NCBI GenBank assembly: GCA_003402745.1
Contig: QQND01000014.1
Coordinates: 1 to 47,937, forward strand
Origin: Verrucomicrobiota bacterium
Lineage (GTDB): Bacteria; Verrucomicrobiota; Verrucomicrobiia; Chthoniobacterales; Chthoniobacteraceae
Direction: 5' to 3'
DNA length: 47,937 nucleotides
Shown: in pieces, positions 1-10,048 of the stretch
Layout: each line of letters starts with the position of its first letter
Numbering within the stretch: position 1 is the stretch's first letter
The notes under the pieces: model-generated
The model's input: the letters and a program-made list of their open reading frames with translations, nothing else
What the model was told of the DNA's origin: nothing
The model's database searches: none
Position numbers and translations under genes: made by a program

Positions 1-95
1 AAGATGAAGGGCTTCATCTTGGGATTCCAGCGCTTGCTCTGGTGCCCGAAGTGGACACCCGCTTCGAGCAATTCTGTCATGAGTTCTGTGGACAT
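1..95 (-). CDS. rpsB: 30S ribosomal protein S2, N-terminal fragment (cut by window edge)
   Basis: Reading the minus strand from ATG at 95 gives 31 codons starting [14 protein letters not shown], then [17 protein letters not shown]. This matches the highly conserved start of ribosomal protein S2, where the stretch [21 protein letters not shown] is a family hallmark. S2 sits on the small subunit body near the Shine-Dalgarno cleft. The gene runs off the left edge, so only about an eighth of the protein is seen. No clear Shine-Dalgarno sequence precedes the start; an in-frame Met at codon 6 is an alternative start. The DUF1501 gene ends 189 bp upstream on the same strand. Identification is by sequence pattern and is strong despite the length. 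Confidence 0.93.
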   Translation of the reverse strand, partial: MSTELMTELLEAGVHFGHQSKRWNPKMKPFI

Positions 96-197
96 AGCTT
101 ATACGACTTTAGAAAAAGGGTTGTGAGATTGACCCCATGGCCCGTCCTTGGCAAGCCCTGGTTTCAGTTTTTTAGATATAACGAAGGGAACCCAGAA

Positions 198-218
198 AGC
201 GCGCGGCGGAAACGCGCT
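198..218 (-). terminator. Hairpin between the DUF1501 gene and rpsB
   Basis: Stem AGCGCG/CGCGCT (198-203 with 213-218) and a 9-base loop. Read on the minus strand it is followed by a short pyrimidine stretch rather than a true T tract. It may weakly terminate the DUF1501 transcript or be part of the rpsB leader. The rest of 96-284 shows nothing else I can name. Confidence 0.3.
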
Positions 219-284
219 CGATCAAGGCCGCAAGATTAAAAGCAAGGCGTTCACCGGCAATAATTAAGCCAGAGACTACGGATC

Positions 285-1748
285 TCAATCTACAATCGCC
301 CGCACCACAGATCCATGAACGTCCGTTAAACGAAAATCCCTTCCCTGAAAACGATAGGTGAGCTTTTCGTGATTGAATCCAAGTTGGTTGAGGATCGTCG
401 CCTGTAGATCATGCACGTGCACGGGGTTCTCTGCGACGCCAAATCCCAGCTCGTCACTGGCCCCGTACGCAAACCCGCGCTTAAAGCCCCCGCCCGCAAG
501 CATCACTGAAAAACAGTCCGGATAATGATCGCGCCCTAAAACCGTTCCTCCAGAAGTGCGCCCCTCGCGGAACGGAGTGCGACCAAACTCCCCGCCCCAG
601 ACAATAATGGTATCCTCCAGCAATCCGCGTTCTTTGAGTTCAGTGATCAACGCCGCGACGGGCTTGTCAGTGCGTGCCATTTTCTTTGTCAACCCGTCCC
701 GGATATCCTCGCCCGGTCCCGTGCCATGAAAATCCCACCCCCAGTCAAAGAGCTGCACGAAACGAACGCCTTGCTCAACCAATCTTCGGGCCAGTAGACA
801 GTTGTTTGCAAAGCTCGCCTCGCCTGGCTGGGCCCCATAGGCCTCCAGGACCTCCGGGCTTTCCTTGGAAATGTCCATGACTTCGGGCACTGAAGTCTGC
901 ATGCGGTAGGCAAGTTCGTACTGCGCGATCCGTGTGAGCGTTTCTGGATGGCCCAACTCCCCCGCCTGTATTGCATTGAGGTCTTTGAGCGCATCCAAGG
1001 TCTGCCGCCGCGTGTCGCGAGTCATTCCAGCAGGGTCTGATACGTAGAGGACCGGATCCCCCTTGGAGCGACACTGCACTCCTTGGTAGACAGAGGGAAT
1101 GAACCCACTCCCCCAACACCCTTGACCCCCACTCGGTTGAGTCCCCGAAGAAATGAGCACCACAAAACCCGGCAGATTTTCGTTCTCGGATCCAAGGCCG
1201 TACGTCACCCACGAACCCATCGAAGGCCGCCCCTGTCTCGGAGACCCAGTATAAAGCAACAGCTCCGCAGGGGCATGGTTGAACTCATCCGTCTTCATCG
1301 AATGCACCACCGTGACATCGCCGGCAATGCGGTGGAAGTTAGGAACAGCGTCCGACATCCAGATGCCGCCAGGCCCTTGCCTCTTAAAAGTGCGCGGAGT
1401 TCCCATCAACTTTGGAACGCCCGTGGTGAATGCAAATTTCCGTCCCTTCAGGAAGTCATCCGGACAGTCCTGACCGCTGCGCTTCACCAGTTCCGGTTTG
1501 TAATCAAAAATATCCAGGTTTGGCGGCCCCCCGGACATGTGCAGATAAATCACACGCTTTGCTTTTGCCTTTAAAGGCGCGGAGCGCGGGGCCAGCGGAT
1601 TCTCGGCCACAGCCGTCGCCCCCGACTTTGAGGCAAACAAAGCCTGCATCGCAACGCCCCCCAAACTCAGCCGGCCGGTATCCGCCAGAAAATGGCGCCG
1701 CGTCTGGTTTGCCAAATAAGCAGCTACGGGATTTTCGTGAAAGTTCAT
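285..1748 (-). CDS. DUF1501 family protein (sulfatase-like fold), Tat-type N-terminus
   Basis: 487 residues. The N-terminus carries TRRHFLADTG followed by a small hydrophobic stretch, a twin-arginine-like export signal typical of this family. Family hallmarks seen are YLHMSGGPPNLDIFDYKP (about residues 68-85), the mid-protein HAPAELL, and the C-terminal GGEFGRTP and GRDHYP motifs. DUF1501 proteins are related to the alkaline phosphatase/sulfatase fold, but their biochemical role is not settled. The gene lies 46 bp downstream of the DUF1549/DUF1553 cytochrome gene on the same strand. This pairing is very common in Planctomycetota and Verrucomicrobiota, so the two probably act together in the periplasm, perhaps in polysaccharide use. 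That last step is inference. Confidence 0.92.
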   Translation of the reverse strand: MNFHENPVAAYLANQTRRHFLADTGRLSLGGVAMQALFASKSGATAVAENPLAPRSAPLKAKAKRVIYLHMSGGPPNLDIFDYKPELVKRSGQDCPDDFLKGRKFAFTTGVPKLMGTPRTFKRQGPGGIWMSDAVPNFHRIAGDVTVVHSMKTDEFNHAPAELLLYTGSPRQGRPSMGSWVTYGLGSENENLPGFVVLISSGTQPSGGQGCWGSGFIPSVYQGVQCRSKGDPVLYVSDPAGMTRDTRRQTLDALKDLNAIQAGELGHPETLTRIAQYELAYRMQTSVPEVMDISKESPEVLEAYGAQPGEASFANNCLLARRLVEQGVRFVQLFDWGWDFHGTGPGEDIRDGLTKKMARTDKPVAALITELKERGLLEDTIIVWGGEFGRTPFREGRTSGGTVLGRDHYPDCFSVMLAGGGFKRGFAYGASDELGFGVAENPVHVHDLQATILNQLGFNHEKLTYRFQGRDFRLTDVHGSVVRAIVD

Positions 1749-1794
1749 ACGTTTTGTATCTGTTGAAAAAATGCGGTGTTGCTACTGGTGCCGA

Positions 1795-4700
1795 TTACCG
1801 GCGCATTAATACTTCGTCAAGGTTCAGCACAACGTTCGCGAAAACCGTCCAAGTGGCGTATTCAGGCGCCCCGCCTCCGGGCGGTAATGCTCCAAGTGGT
1901 TCCGTTGCCATCGATATTGCTCTCGCTGGGTTTGATGCAAACTCTGCCTCCATTTCTCGAATAAGGCGCCCAAGCCGCTCCGCTTCTTTCCGAGAGGGCT
2001 CGCGGGAAAGCACCCGCTGGAATGTGTAACGGACACGCTCCTCGATGGATGCCCCCCCTTCTTTGATGATCTTCCGGGCAAGCGCCTGGGCAGCCTCGAT
2101 GAACACGGGATCGTTCAACGTCACTAGGGCCTGAAGAGGCGTGTTGGTTCGGTTGCGACGTAGGGTGCAAACCTCCCGGTTGGGAGCGTCAAACGTCGTG
2201 AAACTGGGGTAAGGGCTGTTCCTACGCACCTCCGTGTAGAGGGCGCGCCTGTAACGGTCCTCTCCAGCGCTTATTTCCCAATCGTTTGCCCGACCAAAAG
2301 CGGTGCTCAACCCCATGTTGGGTTTGGGCGGACGCACCGGCTTTCCAAACATCTTCGGACTCAAAAGCCCGCTCACAAAAAGAGCCTGGTCGCGAAGAAT
2401 TTCAGCGGACATCCGAAACCGTGGACCTCGCGCCAAAAACCTGTTTTCAGGATCTTTTTCCTGAAGTTCAGGAGTCACTGCCGAGGACTGCCTGTAGGCG
2501 GCCGTACTCAAAAGCGTCTTCAAAAACGCTTTCACGTCCCAGCCACTGCGAACGAGCTCCAAGGCAAGCCAGTCAAGCAGCTCGGGATGTACAGGCATCT
2601 CACCCTGCGCGCCAAACTCTTCGCTGGTTCTCACAATACCAACACCAAAGATCGATTCCCAAAAACGGTTGGCAATCACACGCGCCGTCAACGGATTCTC
2701 CGGGCTCACAAGCCAACGAGCCATCGCAAGCCGGTCGGGCGCTACCCCCCGAGGCAGCGGGGGCAAAACGGCCGGCGTCCCCGCAGAAACCTCATCGCCA
2801 AGGTTCAGATAATTACCACGGATTTGAACCTTCGTGATGCGCTGCTTTTCAGCAGCAAGATCGCGCATGACAGGCACGGTGTTGGGTTTAAGCGCCTCTA
2901 ATTCGCGTTTCTTCGAAGCAAGAGAAGCACGCTCCGCGGCAGCCTCAACAGCATGATTGCGGACGTAATAGTCCATCAACTGCGCCGCGCTTGCCGCGGT
3001 CCTCGCAGCCAAAACAGAGCGCAAAATCGCCACCATTTGCGGCGGCGTCGAGACAGCCAACTCAGCTCGCGAATCCAAAGTGTACTTCAACGCAAATGAG
3101 GCCAGAAGCTGCTCCTTCTTCCGGCTGCGCTGATCCAATTCCACCCTGAGCGTGTCTCCAGTCTGAAGTTTCACGGTCTTTTCTGGTATCAGGGTCAAAG
3201 ACTGTGGCTTTTGACTGTTAGGCACGCTCCATCCTTTGTTTCGCGCATTCTGTTCGACGTTCACTTTCAGCCCAACGACCGTTTGCGGCTCAAAGCCGCC
3301 CGCTGTCGTCGTGGCGTAAACAGCCCGAAACTTCACCTCCCGCGGCTTGGCCTTGGCACCAGCAGGAACAATACTTACCCGGATTTGGTCGACTATAAAC
3401 GCTCCATTGGCGCCATACCCGGCGCCGCCACCCGGCAAACGGGCTTCGGGCAGCGAGTTCAATTGTAACGCCGCCACTTCTCCGACAATTTCCCCTAAGT
3501 GAACAGTCACCGTGTCTCCGCCCTTCTCAGAGGTCCCCACAAAGAGCGAGCCGTCTTCACGCACAGCAACGCTTCCGCCGTTGAGCGACTTTGCCTCCCC
3601 GGTCATACCGCTCTGCCACTCCAAGTCTCGAGGAAAGCCTGCATCCCACACAGCGAAGCCCTGGCTCCACGCGGGAACAGGGTTTTTAAAAAGAGCTTCA
3701 ATCTCTCCAGCCTCTTTTTCCAACTCCGCTTTCCGCGCTTTCTCCTCAGGCAACAAAAACTGGTGCAAAGGCGCTTCGTCATTCCGGTCAGCATCTTCTG
3801 TTTGGTTAAGAATCGCGTAAAAGCTGAAATACTCTTTCTGCGTCAGCGGATCGAACTTGTGTGTGTGGCACTGCGCGCAGGCCATCGAAGTCCCCATCCA
3901 AACTGACCAGGTCGTATTGACCCGATCAATGACCGCGGCGTTGCGAAACTCCTCGTCCGAGGTACCTCCCTCGTTGTTGGTCATCGTGTTGCGGTGAAAT
4001 GCAGTCGCGATAATTTGCGCCTCCGTGGGCTCCGGCAGCAAATCCCCGGCAATCTGCTCTATTGTAAACTGATCAAACGGTTTGTTTTCGTTAAAAGCCC
4101 TGATGACGTAATCCCTAAACGCCCAGATGCTGCGACCGGGATCGCTGGGATATCCAGCGGAGTCCGCGTACCGGGCGAGATCCATCCAAACTCGCGCCCA
4201 GTGTTCGCCAAACGAAGCCTTCGCAAGAAATCCATCCACCAATCTGGAATAAGCGTCCGGGGCCTTATCCGAGAGAAACGCGGCCACTTCTTCCGTCGTG
4301 GGAGGCAGACCCGTCAGATCTAGCGCCACGCGTCTGATTAAAGCCGCGGCATCCGCCTCTGGACTCGGCTGCAATCCCTCTGCCTGAAGGCGAGAATACA
4401 AAAACCGATCCACGACAGACGCACTCCATCGGGGGACTGTCACGTTCGGAACTGGGGCTGCAGTCGGCTTCTCATAGGCCCAGTGTCCCGCATACGCTGC
4501 CCCTTCTTGAACCCAACGCCGCAGGAGGGCGATTTCATGCTCCGTCAGCTTTTTTCCAGTCTTTGGAGGCGGCATTAACTCGTCACTTTCGTGGGAAAGA
4601 ATCCTATCCAACAAAGCGCTTTTCTCAGGGTGCCCCGCCACCAGGGCGAACCCCGATTCCAGCGCTTCAAAAGCGCCTTCCTCAGTGTCCAGCCTAAGGC

Positions 4701-4878
4701 CCTTCTCTCCGTTCCCCTTCCTGTTTTTATCGTCCGGTCCATGGCAATGAAAACAATTGTTGGACAAAATCGGGCGAACTTCCCGAGCGAAATTAACTTT
4801 TGGAGCGGCGGCCGCATTCCCGCCGAAAACAGCCAAAAAAACGGCCAGAAGTGCTGGTTGCCAGAGATGAGAATCCAT
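1795..4878 (-). CDS. Planctomycete-type cytochrome protein with DUF1549 and DUF1553 domains
   Basis: 1027 residues from ATG at 4878, which begins a clear signal peptide ([20 protein letters not shown], then NAAAA). An in-frame TTG at 4911 adds 11 residues that would spoil it. A PSCyt1 cytochrome domain with CFHCH (residues 42-46) comes first, followed by a DUF1549 domain containing LDLTGLPP and a second heme motif CAQCH. A middle beta-rich part follows, and a C-terminal DUF1553 domain ends near NVVLNLDEV. The protein is predicted to be periplasmic and to carry covalent heme. It sits immediately upstream of the DUF1501 gene, as is usual in this phylum group. Such pairs are highly multiplied in planctomycete and verrucomicrobial genomes and often adjoin sulfatase or glycan loci, but none is seen here. 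The substrate is unknown. Confidence 0.93.
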   Translation of the reverse strand: MDSHLWQPALLAVFLAVFGGNAAAAPKVNFAREVRPILSNNCFHCHGPDDKNRKGNGEKGLRLDTEEGAFEALESGFALVAGHPEKSALLDRILSHESDELMPPPKTGKKLTEHEIALLRRWVQEGAAYAGHWAYEKPTAAPVPNVTVPRWSASVVDRFLYSRLQAEGLQPSPEADAAALIRRVALDLTGLPPTTEEVAAFLSDKAPDAYSRLVDGFLAKASFGEHWARVWMDLARYADSAGYPSDPGRSIWAFRDYVIRAFNENKPFDQFTIEQIAGDLLPEPTEAQIIATAFHRNTMTNNEGGTSDEEFRNAAVIDRVNTTWSVWMGTSMACAQCHTHKFDPLTQKEYFSFYAILNQTEDADRNDEAPLHQFLLPEEKARKAELEKEAGEIEALFKNPVPAWSQGFAVWDAGFPRDLEWQSGMTGEAKSLNGGSVAVREDGSLFVGTSEKGGDTVTVHLGEIVGEVAALQLNSLPEARLPGGGAGYGANGAFIVDQIRVSIVPAGAKAKPREVKFRAVYATTTAGGFEPQTVVGLKVNVEQNARNKGWSVPNSQKPQSLTLIPEKTVKLQTGDTLRVELDQRSRKKEQLLASFALKYTLDSRAELAVSTPPQMVAILRSVLAARTAASAAQLMDYYVRNHAVEAAAERASLASKKRELEALKPNTVPVMRDLAAEKQRITKVQIRGNYLNLGDEVSAGTPAVLPPLPRGVAPDRLAMARWLVSPENPLTARVIANRFWESIFGVGIVRTSEEFGAQGEMPVHPELLDWLALELVRSGWDVKAFLKTLLSTAAYRQSSAVTPELQEKDPENRFLARGPRFRMSAEILRDQALFVSGLLSPKMFGKPVRPPKPNMGLSTAFGRANDWEISAGEDRYRRALYTEVRRNSPYPSFTTFDAPNREVCTLRRNRTNTPLQALVTLNDPVFIEAAQALARKIIKEGGASIEERVRYTFQRVLSREPSRKEAERLGRLIREMEAEFASNPARAISMATEPLGALPPGGGAPEYATWTVFANVVLNLDEVLMRR

Positions 4879-5080
4879 AATTTCTAGTGCTTGGAAGGAA
4901 CTTAAAGACAACCCACAGCCTTGGTGAAAATTTGAACGGACTCAATCTTTTCACCCGTGCAAAAACCTCAGTCATACTCCCTTTTTCCGAAAAAGTATGG
5001 CAATAGGAGCCAAGGATGTGTAACGCGATATTTGACGCTTCCTGGGTACAGAAAATGCTTTTCTTCATGTCCGTTTTTTT

Positions 5081-6238
5081 ATGACCGAACCCGAACCACC
5101 CAATTCCTTTGAAGATACCGCTCCGGCGGGGCCAGCTTGGCTCTTCAAGATGATCCACGAGCCAACCTGTACGGCCTACCACAGACTGCACGCGTTTCTG
5201 AACTCGATTATTTTCGTTGCCGCCATCCTTGGCGCCTTGGAAACCGTGGACGCTATCCATACGCCGTACGCGAAATTTTTCGAAATTTCCGAGTACGTAA
5301 TCGTCGGAATTTTCTCCCTCGAGTACATCGCTAACATCATCACCACTCGGAACAAGATGGGCTACATCTTCAGTTTCTGGGGGATCATCGATTTCTTAGC
5401 CATTGCTCCCACCTTTCTGCAGATGGCAAATATCACGGCGCTCAAATCCGCTCGTATTTTGCGGGTACTGCGAGTGCTGCGAGTGCTGCGAGTTTTGAAA
5501 CTCGCGAGGGAAGCTCTCCAGCGCGTCCAGCAGACAAGCGCCGCAGAAAAGCGCAAAAACCCGTTGGCGATGAATCTCACGATTTACTTCCTCGCGCTTT
5601 TCTCCGTGGTCATCATTTCCAGCACTCTCATGTTCTTCGCCGAGTTCTCCACCGGAGAGGTCCATTCGGTGGAACGCCAAGGCGAAGCTCACCTCGTGTT
5701 TCGCTCCGACGAATTCCATGGAGAACTTGCCCCCTCAGGCAAGATAACCATCGTTGGAACTGACAAATACGACGGAACCTTCGAGGTAAAAAAATGGAGC
5801 CCCGAAGAACATGTGATCGAAGTTCTTGTCACGGATCCTGACATCCTTGCCGCCATGCCTTCCGAACTCACAAAACTTCAGTCCGCACACTGGCAAAAGG
5901 ACACACCCTTCACCTCCGTTCCAGCCTCCAGCTGGTGGTGTGTTGTAACCCTGACGACGGTCGGTTACGGGGACATGTATCCGGTCACCGTCCCAGGACG
6001 CATTGTCGCAACCGTCACCATGTTCATGGGCTTGGCCTTATTCGGCATGTTGATGAACATCATCGGCAAGGCCATGATGGCTGCCCTTTTTGGTGCGGAG
6101 GAAATCGATCCAGACCATAAGCCTACGGCAGCTTCCTCCGCGGAATTACCCAAGGAGTGGAATCCAGCATGGAGACACTGCCCAACCTGTGGGATCGAAC
6201 ATACTGCGGCGGAACACACGCCATCATCATCTCATTAA
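5081..6238 (+). CDS. Voltage-gated potassium channel subunit with extracellular insert
   Basis: 385 residues. Six membrane segments: S1 about 36-56, S2 68-88, S3 97-115, S4 119-141, S5 164-187 and S6 304-330. S4 has regularly spaced arginines (RILRVLRVLRVLRVLK), the voltage-sensor pattern. The selectivity filter TTVGYGD (292-298) is that of K+ channels. Unlike ordinary short Kv channels, S5 and the pore helix are separated by about 90 hydrophilic residues (188-280), predicted to be a beta-rich periplasmic turret. The C-terminus holds one CPTC (367-370) and a histidine-rich tail rather than an RCK/TrkA domain. The gene stands alone on the plus strand with a strong terminator behind it. Function as a K+ channel is secure; gating ligand and role of the insert are not known. 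Confidence 0.9.
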   Translation: MTEPEPPNSFEDTAPAGPAWLFKMIHEPTCTAYHRLHAFLNSIIFVAAILGALETVDAIHTPYAKFFEISEYVIVGIFSLEYIANIITTRNKMGYIFSFWGIIDFLAIAPTFLQMANITALKSARILRVLRVLRVLRVLKLAREALQRVQQTSAAEKRKNPLAMNLTIYFLALFSVVIISSTLMFFAEFSTGEVHSVERQGEAHLVFRSDEFHGELAPSGKITIVGTDKYDGTFEVKKWSPEEHVIEVLVTDPDILAAMPSELTKLQSAHWQKDTPFTSVPASSWWCVVTLTTVGYGDMYPVTVPGRIVATVTMFMGLALFGMLMNIIGKAMMAALFGAEEIDPDHKPTAASSAELPKEWNPAWRHCPTCGIEHTAAEHTPSSSH

Positions 6239-6290
6239 CAGCGCTTTCATCCCCGGCTAAAAACCGAGTTTAACCCGACTGCCTGATACG

Positions 6291-6326
6291 AAAAGCGGTG
6301 GAGTGAAAAACACTCCACCGCTTTTT
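6291..6326. terminator. Strong bidirectional terminator between the K+ channel and tpiA
   Basis: A 15-bp perfect stem (6291-6305 with 6311-6325; core GCGGTGGAGTG/CACTCCACCGC) closes a loop of five A. It is flanked by AAAA and TTTTT, so it can work in both directions between convergent genes. The remaining bases to 6458 show no gene; in particular no secG follows tpiA. Confidence 0.9.
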
Positions 6327-6458
6327 GCATTCAGGGACATCACAGAAATCCGCCGAATGGGATCTACGGCACCGCGTCCGCGAACACCGCTGGAGAAAGC
6401 AACGATTCCCTCAGTAGGTGAACTCGGCACGGGCTTGATGCGCCCCCTTTCTCTAAAC

Positions 6459-7226
6459 CTAATGAGCAGCCGCCGCCGCTTTTACAATCTCCGCAAAGCC
6501 GCGGGGATCGAGGCTTGCCCCGCCAACTAGAGCCCCGTCAATGTCCGGTTCCCGCATCAATTCCATTGCATTCTGCGGCTTCACACTGCCGCCATACTGA
6601 ATTCTAACTTTTTCAGCAGTGGGCGAATCCCATAGTTCGCCGAGCGTCTTGCGGATAAATGCGTGCGCTGACTGCGCCTGCTCCGGGGTGGCCGTGCGCC
6701 CGGTTCCGATGGCCCAAACCGGCTCGTAGGCGATCACCGCGTCCCCGAGTTCTCGGGCGCTCAAGCCATGCAAACCAAGTTCGATTTGCCGGTGCAATAC
6801 GGCCTCCACCTGGCCTGCATCTCTCTGTTCGAGCGTCTCTCCAACGCAAACGATCGGCTTGAGGGCCGCATCGAGGGCAGCACGCACTTTGAGATTAACC
6901 TGCTCGTCCGTTTCGCCAAAAAGCGACCGGCGTTCGCTATGCCCGAGAACCACGTATCGCACGTAAAGTTCTCGGAGCATCTGCGCGCTGATTTCACCGG
7001 TAAATGCTCCAGATTTTTCCCAGTGCATATTTTGGGCGCCAAGCTTCGCCGCCTGGCTTCGGCCCAAAATCTCAGACACTTTTGCCAAAGAGGTGAAAGG
7101 CGGGACGATAACGACTTCTGCCCCACTCTCCGCGCCTATTTCGTGCAGAAAGGTGTTCAGAAAGGCTTCGGCCTCACTCACCGTTAAGTTCATCTTCCAG
7201 TTGGCCGCTATGATTTTTTTCCGCAT
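6459..7226 (-). CDS. tpiA: Triosephosphate isomerase
   Basis: 255 residues, the normal length. Interconverts dihydroxyacetone phosphate and glyceraldehyde 3-phosphate in the cytoplasm. All catalytic residues are present: Asn9 and Lys11 in AANWKMN, the electrophile His96 in LGHSERR, and the base Glu168 in AYEPVWAIGTG, which also begins flexible loop 6. The phosphate-binding YGGSVKP and VGGASL motifs follow. It is the last gene of the minus-strand run gap-pgk-tpiA and lies 54 bp after pgk, so it is very likely co-transcribed with the other two enzymes of lower glycolysis. The transcript ends at the hairpin around 6291-6326. Confidence 0.98.
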   Translation of the reverse strand: MRKKIIAANWKMNLTVSEAEAFLNTFLHEIGAESGAEVVIVPPFTSLAKVSEILGRSQAAKLGAQNMHWEKSGAFTGEISAQMLRELYVRYVVLGHSERRSLFGETDEQVNLKVRAALDAALKPIVCVGETLEQRDAGQVEAVLHRQIELGLHGLSARELGDAVIAYEPVWAIGTGRTATPEQAQSAHAFIRKTLGELWDSPTAEKVRIQYGGSVKPQNAMELMREPDIDGALVGGASLDPRGFAEIVKAAAAAH

Positions 7227-7280
7227 GGGGTGGAATGTTAGGGTTGAGCCGCGCGCGTTATCCGGATCGATTCTCTTTTT

Positions 7281-8492
7281 TTAAACTTTGTCCGTCAATG
7301 CGGCAACGCCGGGCAGGACCTTGCCTTCGATGAGCTCAAGCGAAGCTCCACCCCCGGTCGAACAAAATGAGACTTTTTCGCCCAACCCAAACTGCTTGAC
7401 CGCCGTCACGGAATCTCCCCCTCCGATGATTGTCACCGCAGAAGAAGCCGCCACCGCCTCTGCAATCGAGCGGGTGCCGGATGCAAAAGGTGCAAGTTCA
7501 AAAATGCCTACCGGTCCGTTCCACAAGACCGTCTTCGCCCCAGCAATTTCCTGGCGATAGAGGGAAATGGTTTCAGGTCCGATATCCACCGCCTCCCAAC
7601 CTTCCGAAACCCCCTTTTCCGGCGATACAAGACCCGTAGAACGTGGTTGAGCCGTCGCACTGATTTCCTGCGTCTCAAGGTTGTCCAAGGGCAGCAAAAA
7701 CCGAACCCCCTTCGCCTTCGCGAGCTCTAGGATTTCCTTGGCAAGGTCTACCTTGTCCGCTTCAACTCGACTTTTGCCCGTCGGAATTCCGAGGGCACGA
7801 AAAAATGTATAGGCCATCGCACCGCCAATCAAAAATGTGTCAGCCTTCTCCATGAGCGCTTTGATCACTCCGATTTTATCGGAGACCTTCGAACCGCCGA
7901 GGATCACCACAAAGGGCCTCGCGGGAGCTTTCAACTCCCCTTGAAGATACCGCAACTCTTTTTCCATGAGCAGACCCATTGCTGCGGTGGGCACGTGATG
8001 TGCGACACCCGCGGTGGACGCATGCGCACGATGGGCAGCGCCGAAGGCATCATTCACGTAGATTTCGCCGAGGGCGGCAAGCTCCTTGGCAAACCCCTCA
8101 TCATTGGCTTCCTCTTCCCCGTGAAAGCGGACGTTTTCCAGAAGCAGTACGTCTCCGTCGTGCATCCCTGCAATTAGGCCCGCAGGAATCTCACCAACGC
8201 ACTCAGTGGAAAATCCGACGGGGGCATTTAGCAATTTAGAAAGGTGCTCTGAAACAGGACGCAGCGTGTACTTCAGATTGGCCGTCCCTTTCGGGCGTCC
8301 GAAGTGCGCCATCACAATCACCTTCGCTCCTGCTGCCCGCAAGTGGTTGATTGTGGGAAGGCTTTCCTTGATGCGCGTATCGTCGGTAATGCGAGTATGA
8401 CCGTCATTTTCTTCAGTAGGCACGTTGAAATCGACGCGCAGCAAAACACGTTTACCAGCTAGGGAAAGATCGCGGACAGATAGTTTGGACAT
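7281..8492 (-). CDS. pgk: Phosphoglycerate kinase
   Basis: 403 residues from ATG at 8492 (MSKLSVRDLSL). An in-frame TTG at 8555 would add a 21-residue tail foreign to the family. Transfers the acyl phosphate of 1,3-bisphosphoglycerate to ADP. Seen in order: RVDFNVP (substrate site), AHFGRPKG, the LLENVRFH region, GGSKVSDKI, WNGPVGIFE and GGGDSV (nucleotide domain). Second gene of the gap-pgk-tpiA operon. A 132-bp spacer with a stable hairpin separates it from gap, a wider gap than that before tpiA, which may let the messages be processed or attenuated separately. Confidence 0.98.
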   Translation of the reverse strand: MSKLSVRDLSLAGKRVLLRVDFNVPTEENDGHTRITDDTRIKESLPTINHLRAAGAKVIVMAHFGRPKGTANLKYTLRPVSEHLSKLLNAPVGFSTECVGEIPAGLIAGMHDGDVLLLENVRFHGEEEANDEGFAKELAALGEIYVNDAFGAAHRAHASTAGVAHHVPTAAMGLLMEKELRYLQGELKAPARPFVVILGGSKVSDKIGVIKALMEKADTFLIGGAMAYTFFRALGIPTGKSRVEADKVDLAKEILELAKAKGVRFLLPLDNLETQEISATAQPRSTGLVSPEKGVSEGWEAVDIGPETISLYRQEIAGAKTVLWNGPVGIFELAPFASGTRSIAEAVAASSAVTIIGGGDSVTAVKQFGLGEKVSFCSTGGGASLELIEGKVLPGVAALTDKV

Positions 8493-8576
8493 AAGCAAAA
8501 AGGATTGAGAATGGATCTGAAATAAAAGAGCCGCAGCACTGCTGGCGGCATTCAAAAAGGAGCCGGAGGCAAAGGT

Positions 8577-8602
8577 GCCGAGAGGAATTATCCCCTCTCG
8601 GC
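8577..8602 (-). other. Intercistronic hairpin between gap and pgk
   Basis: Stem GCCGAGAGG/CCTCTCGGC (8577-8585 with 8594-8602) with an 8-base loop, located just after the gap stop in the transcript. There is no immediate T tract, so it looks more like an RNA-processing, 3'-stability or partial attenuation element than a full terminator. It could raise gap expression above that of pgk and tpiA; this is inference. Confidence 0.5.
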
Positions 8603-8624
8603 CCCCGCAAACGCCTCAGCAGTT

Positions 8625-10048
<1,424 letters not shown>

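Noticed and set aside
1-20. Perfect palindrome with 9-bp arms at the left edge
   Set aside because: It falls in the rpsB codons for KMKPFI and is explained by coding sequence, so I do not treat it as a transposon end or operator.
42-239. 65-residue plus-strand open frame
   Set aside because: It overlaps rpsB in the opposite strand, has no family likeness and no start signal.
6326-6458. secG, often found behind tpiA
   Set aside because: No membrane-type frame on the minus strand, and the terminator lies within about 130 bp.
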